From: Faecalibacterium sp.
Lineage (GTDB): Bacteria; Bacillota; Clostridia; Oscillospirales; Ruminococcaceae
Direction of reading: 5' to 3'
DNA length: 7,288 nucleotides
NCBI GenBank assembly: GCA_017483235.1
Contig: JAFULE010000191.1
Span: 1-7,288, forward strand
Shown here: positions 6,696 through 7,288 of the stretch, one piece after another
How the letters are laid out: each line of letters opens with the position of its first letter
Numbering within the stretch: position 1 is the first letter of the stretch
Program-made: the position numbers and the translations under genes
Notes under the pieces: generated by a model
The model's input: the letters and a program-made list of their open reading frames with translations, nothing else
Told to the model about the DNA's origin: nothing
Database searches by the model: none

Positions 6696-6723
6696 ATTGT
6701 ATCATATTCCCGGCGTTTGTGAT
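6696..6723 (-). promoter_or_regulatory. Promoter of dus
   Basis: On the minus strand ATCACA (6718-6723), a 16-base spacer and TACAAT (6696-6701) are seen, with TG one base before the -10 (TGATACAAT). Four of six -35 bases match consensus. The -35 overlaps the extended -10 of the divergent polA promoter. Confidence 0.6.
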
Positions 6724-6728
6724 ATACT
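6720..6728 (+). promoter_or_regulatory. Extended -10 promoter of polA
   Basis: TGATATACT is an extended -10 with the hexamer at 6723-6728. No -35 at 16-18 bases is convincing; the nearest, TTGTAT at 6697, is 20 bases away. The predicted start is near 6735, leaving about 35 bases of leader that include CGGAGG. Confidence 0.65.
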
Positions 6729-6770
6729 GAAAGCTGAACCATTACGAATTTCACACCGGAGGAAACCTGC

Positions 6771-7288
6771 ATGCGTTTACTGGTCATCGACGGCAACAGC
6801 ATTGCCAACCGTGCCTTTTTTGGCATCAAGCTGCTGACCAACAAGGACGGCCGCTACACCAACGCCATCTATGGCTTTTTGAATATTCTGCTGTCGCTGC
6901 TGGAAAAATGCGACCCCGACGAGGTGGCGGTGGCCTTTGACCTGAAAGCCCCCACCTTCCGCCACAAAATGTACGACGGCTATAAGGCGGGCCGCCATGG
7001 CATGCCTGCCGAGCTGGCCGAGCAGATGCCGGTGCTGAAACAGATTCTGTCGGCGCTGGGCTACCACCTTATCAGCGCCGAAGGCTGGGAAGCCGACGAC
7101 CTGATGGGCACCCTTGCCGCCGCCTGTTCCGCCCGCAAGGACGACTGCTACCTTGCCACCGGCGACCGGGACAGCCTGCAGCTGGTGGGCGACACCACCA
7201 CCGTGCTGCTGGCTTCCACCTTTATGGGCCGCAGCCAGACCTTGGTGATGGATGTCGACGCCGTGCGGGAAAAGTACGGCGTTGAGCC
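6771..7288 (+). CDS. polA: DNA polymerase I, N-terminal 5'-3' exonuclease part (partial)
   Basis: First 172 codons of an open gene cut by the window end. The translation starts MRLLVIDGNSIANRAFFGIK and continues with AVAFDLKAPTFRHKMYDGYK, GWEADDLMGTL and LATGDRDSLQLV, the flap-endonuclease domain of PolA, which removes RNA primers and damaged strands during lagging-strand maturation and repair. The metal-binding acids D7, D57, E107, D109, D110, D132 and D134 are all present, each six below the E. coli PolA number. GGAGG lies 8 bases before the ATG at 6771. The polymerase domain must lie beyond the window. A stand-alone exonuclease would look the same here, but the sequence resembles Firmicute PolA most, so I favour the full polymerase. 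It is divergent from dus and shares the promoter region. Confidence 0.93.
   Translation, partial: MRLLVIDGNSIANRAFFGIKLLTNKDGRYTNAIYGFLNILLSLLEKCDPDEVAVAFDLKAPTFRHKMYDGYKAGRHGMPAELAEQMPVLKQILSALGYHLISAEGWEADDLMGTLAAACSARKDDCYLATGDRDSLQLVGDTTTVLLASTFMGRSQTLVMDVDAVREKYGVE

Noticed and set aside
5438..6730. A 430-codon plus-strand open frame opposite dus
   Set aside because: It is antisense to a clear Dus enzyme with all its motifs, begins in the terminator hairpin region, and its composition is typical of a shadow frame.
6626..6844. An N-terminal extension of dus of 73 residues
   Set aside because: It would run through the dus promoter and antisense to polA codons. The family start and AAGGAG support the ATG at 6625.

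Overview
This window looks like ordinary core chromosome from a fairly GC-rich, low-mobility Firmicute. The best guess is a gut Oscillospiraceae of the Faecalibacterium/Subdoligranulum/Gemmiger kind. That guess rests on strong AAGGAG/GGGAGG ribosome sites, promoters with an extended TGnTATACT -10, the YfhO and nifR3-type Dus families, heavy use of GCC/CTG/GGC codons, and a 3'-spacer hairpin style I associate with this group. The genus is inference, not proven.

Layout, left to right. (1) A perfect hairpin at the left edge, probably the terminator of tex. (2) tex (minus, 63-2216), a complete Tex/S1 RNA-binding transcription accessory protein. (3) A short gap with a terminator-like hairpin. (4) A 788-residue YfhO-family polytopic membrane protein, probably a GT-C glycosyltransferase (minus, 2303-4669). 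(5) A compact divergent promoter region around 4700-4760. (6) yfbR (plus, 4787-5383), an HD-domain 5'-deoxynucleotidase. (7) A 195-base convergent spacer with three hairpins and a 10-base direct repeat. (8) A DusB/nifR3-type tRNA-dihydrouridine synthase (minus, 5579-6625). (9) A second divergent promoter region around 6690-6730. (10) The first 172 codons of polA, DNA polymerase I (plus, from 6771), cut by the window end.

The genes are largely independent housekeeping units: transcription accessory factor, cell-envelope sugar transfer, nucleotide-pool control, tRNA modification, and DNA repair or Okazaki fragment processing. Terminators and divergent promoters separate them, so they do not look like one operon. 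No tRNA, rRNA, CRISPR array, transposase, phage gene or toxin-antitoxin pair was seen.

I did not find a new multi-gene system. The points worth a second look are regulatory and small: two divergent promoter pairs with overlapping elements, one of them with a palindrome in the shared -35 region; a hairpin-rich spacer flanked by a direct repeat; a GC-rich hairpin at the predicted 5' end of the dus message; and a terminator-like hairpin that may lie inside the tex leader.
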